A stretch of 64,000 bases of DNA, taken from positions 930,001 through 994,000 of the forward strand of contig CAXXES010000004.1 in NCBI GenBank assembly GCA_963677175.2. The letters are read 5' to 3'. Shown piece by piece: positions 62,385 through 64,000 of this stretch; positions within the stretch are counted from its first letter, which is position 1, and every line of letters starts with the position of its first letter. This DNA comes from Sunxiuqinia sp963677175. Its GTDB lineage: Bacteria > Bacteroidota > Bacteroidia > Bacteroidales > Prolixibacteraceae. Under the pieces are notes generated by a model, which was not told the origin of the DNA, searched no databases, and worked only from the letters and a program-made list of their open reading frames with translations. The position numbers and the translations under genes are program-made.

Positions 62385-64000
62385 ATGAGAAAATTAACTT
62401 TTTTATTAGCCCTGCTTTTTTTTGTGTCGGCTACTAAAGTCGATGCCCAGGATCTGCAACCGGTTGATTATGTGAATACCCTGATGGGTACTGATTCCGA
62501 ATTTAAACTATCCAACGGAAACACCTATCCGGCCATTGCAATGCCTTGGGGGATGAACTTTTGGACGCCGCAAACCGCTAAAATGGGCGATGGCTGGGTG
62601 TATGGCTACGATGCCAATAAAATCCGCGGATTCAAACAAACCCACCAGCCCAGTCCGTGGATCAACGATTACGGACAGTTTTCGCTTTTTCCAATGACCG
62701 GAAAGCTGGTCATTCACGAAGATGAACGTGGAAGCTGGTTCTCGCACAAGGCCGAAACCGCCAAGCCGCACTACTACAAAGTGTACCTGGCTGATTACGA
62801 TGTGGTGACCGAAATCACGCCCACCGAACGGGCTGCTATGTTTCGTTTTACTTTTCCTGAAAATGACGAGTCTTATGTGCTGGTTGATGCTTTCGACCGC
62901 GGCTCGTATGTGAAACTGATTCCTTCGGAAAACAAAATCATCGGTTATACCACCCGCAACAGCGGTGGTGTGCCCGACAACTTCAAAAACTATTTTGTGG
63001 TGGTGTTCGACAAGCCGTTTGTGAAAAGCGAGGTTTGGAGCAAGGACAAAATTGTGGAAGGCAAAACGGAACTGGAGGACAACCATGTGGGCGCAGCGAT
63101 CCAGTTTAAAACCAGCAAAGGCGAAAAGATCCATGCCCGTGTGGCATCGTCGTTTATCAGCTACGAACAAGCCGAGCGCAACCTGAAAGAGTTGGGCAAC
63201 GATTCGTTTGACCAGGTAAAGAAGAAAGGCGCAGCCAGCTGGAACAAGGAGTTATCACGCATTAAGGTTGAAGGCGGAACTGATGATCAGATTAGAACGT
63301 TCTACTCGGCCTTATACCGCGTATTGCTTTTTCCACGGAAGTTTTATGAGTATGATGAAAATGGCGATGTGGTGCATTACAGCCCATACAATGGTGAAGT
63401 CCTGCCTGGCTATATGTTCACCGACAACGGTTTTTGGGATACTTTTCGGGCTGTCTTCCCTTTCTTCAATTTGATGTATCCATCGCTGAATGAAAAGATA
63501 CAGGAAGGCTTGGCCAATACCTACAAGGAAAGTGGCTTTTTGCCTGAGTGGGCCAGCCCCGGCCACCGCGATTGCATGATTGGCTCCAATTCCGCCACCA
63601 TTGTTGCCGACGCCTATCTGAAAGGACTGCGTGGCTACGACATTGAAACCCTGTGGGATGCTGTGGTGAAAAATACTAGGCACGAAGGCCCCATGAGCTC
63701 GGTCGGCCGTTATGGCGTTGATTATTACAACGAACTGGGCTATGTTCCTTACGATGTGGGTGTCAATGAAAACGTAGCCCGGACCTTGGAATATGCTTTT
63801 GCCGACTATTGCGTGTACCAATTGGGCAAAGCCCTGGGCAAACCGGAAAGTGAAATCGAGATTTTTGCCAAGCGGGCGATGAATTATAAAAATGTATTTG
63901 ACAAGGAAAGCAGTCTGATGCGCGGACGCAACGAAGATGGTTCCTTCCAGTCGCCGTTCAGCCCGTTTAAATGGGGCGATGCCTTTACCGAAGGAAACAG
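62385..64000 (+). CDS. Second GH92 alpha-mannosidase (partial, runs off the window)
   Basis: The frame stays open from the ATG at 62385 to the window end (538 codons). A signal peptide ends near SATKVDAQD. GH92 wording follows: VDYVNTLMGTDSEFKLSNGN with TYPAIAMPWGMNFWTPQT, then TDNGFWDTFRAVFPFFNLMY and, at the very end, AFTEGN, the first half of the catalytic EGN motif. It differs much from the first GH92 (no DPYIGSGGHGH), so the two are distant paralogues with probably different linkage preferences. It lies 164 bp downstream. Confidence 0.92.
   Translation, partial: MRKLTFLLALLFFVSATKVDAQDLQPVDYVNTLMGTDSEFKLSNGNTYPAIAMPWGMNFWTPQTAKMGDGWVYGYDANKIRGFKQTHQPSPWINDYGQFSLFPMTGKLVIHEDERGSWFSHKAETAKPHYYKVYLADYDVVTEITPTERAAMFRFTFPENDESYVLVDAFDRGSYVKLIPSENKIIGYTTRNSGGVPDNFKNYFVVVFDKPFVKSEVWSKDKIVEGKTELEDNHVGAAIQFKTSKGEKIHARVASSFISYEQAERNLKELGNDSFDQVKKKGAASWNKELSRIKVEGGTDDQIRTFYSALYRVLLFPRKFYEYDENGDVVHYSPYNGEVLPGYMFTDNGFWDTFRAVFPFFNLMYPSLNEKIQEGLANTYKESGFLPEWASPGHRDCMIGSNSATIVADAYLKGLRGYDIETLWDAVVKNTRHEGPMSSVGRYGVDYYNELGYVPYDVGVNENVARTLEYAFADYCVYQLGKALGKPESEIEIFAKRAMNYKNVFDKESSLMRGRNEDGSFQSPFSPFKWGDAFTEGN

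Overview
The window is a stretch of chromosome from a member of the Bacteroidota, most likely a marine or sediment anaerobe of the Bacteroidales/Marinilabiliales type (the order is inference). The evidence is the SecD-SecF fusion, SusC/SusD with an ECF sigma/FecR pair, many lipoprotein glycan hydrolases, promoter-like TAnnTTTG boxes and small Lys-rich proteins. Several sodium-linked membrane proteins (NhaA, NhaD-like, a membrane pyrophosphatase with the K+-dependent signature, a Na+/Ca2+ exchanger, two MATE pumps) suggest a cell that runs a sodium economy. No rRNA, tRNA, CRISPR array, prophage or transposase gene was found.

Layout. 0-10.3 kb: housekeeping and envelope genes (retropepsin-like protease, SecDF, TatA, cation exchanger, LolD-type ATPase, a TIGR02757 protein, NhaA, one unknown). 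11.3-17.8 kb: a compact pectin operon of GH105, CE8 pectinesterase, GH43, GH28 and CE12, with three ATGA overlaps or very short gaps, ending at a clear terminator and lacking its own SusCD or regulator. 18-38.9 kb: mixed metabolism, mostly on the minus strand (EamA exporter, ferredoxin, AsnB, NhaD-like antiporter, YchF, HutH, HisS, ADP-forming acyl-CoA synthetase, methyltransferase, LMW phosphatase), with a plus-strand ECF sigma / membrane protein / periplasmic protein trio, a tandem universal stress protein and a PepSY protein. 39-51.5 kb: MATE pumps, membrane pyrophosphatase, a TolB-like propeller protein, a TPR histidine kinase, a DJ-1/PfpI protein and YccF. 51.8-64 kb: a lipoprotein that looks like only the beta-sandwich part of a GH127 enzyme, then a sigma/FecR-controlled polysaccharide utilisation locus: ECF sigma, FecR, SusC with STN domain, SusD and two GH92 alpha-mannosidases (the second runs off the window). 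Its predicted target is an alpha-mannoside such as N-glycan or mannan.

The most unusual content is non-coding. Three long intergenic spaces (10.5, 31.4 and 45.2 kb) each hold a tandem array with a 21- or 42-bp period. The three arrays are unrelated in sequence but share the period, which is two helical turns and also seven or fourteen codons, so several frames on both strands stay open. A terminal-inverted-repeat element of 123-223 bp is present at 7.6 and, inverted, at 43.3 kb. A looser family of CATTGGTCATTG-type repeats lies at 6.5, 35.8 and 52.9 kb. In the mannan locus, susC carries a run of nine G inside its reading frame, and its leader has two hairpins with the same CTGTCA loop.
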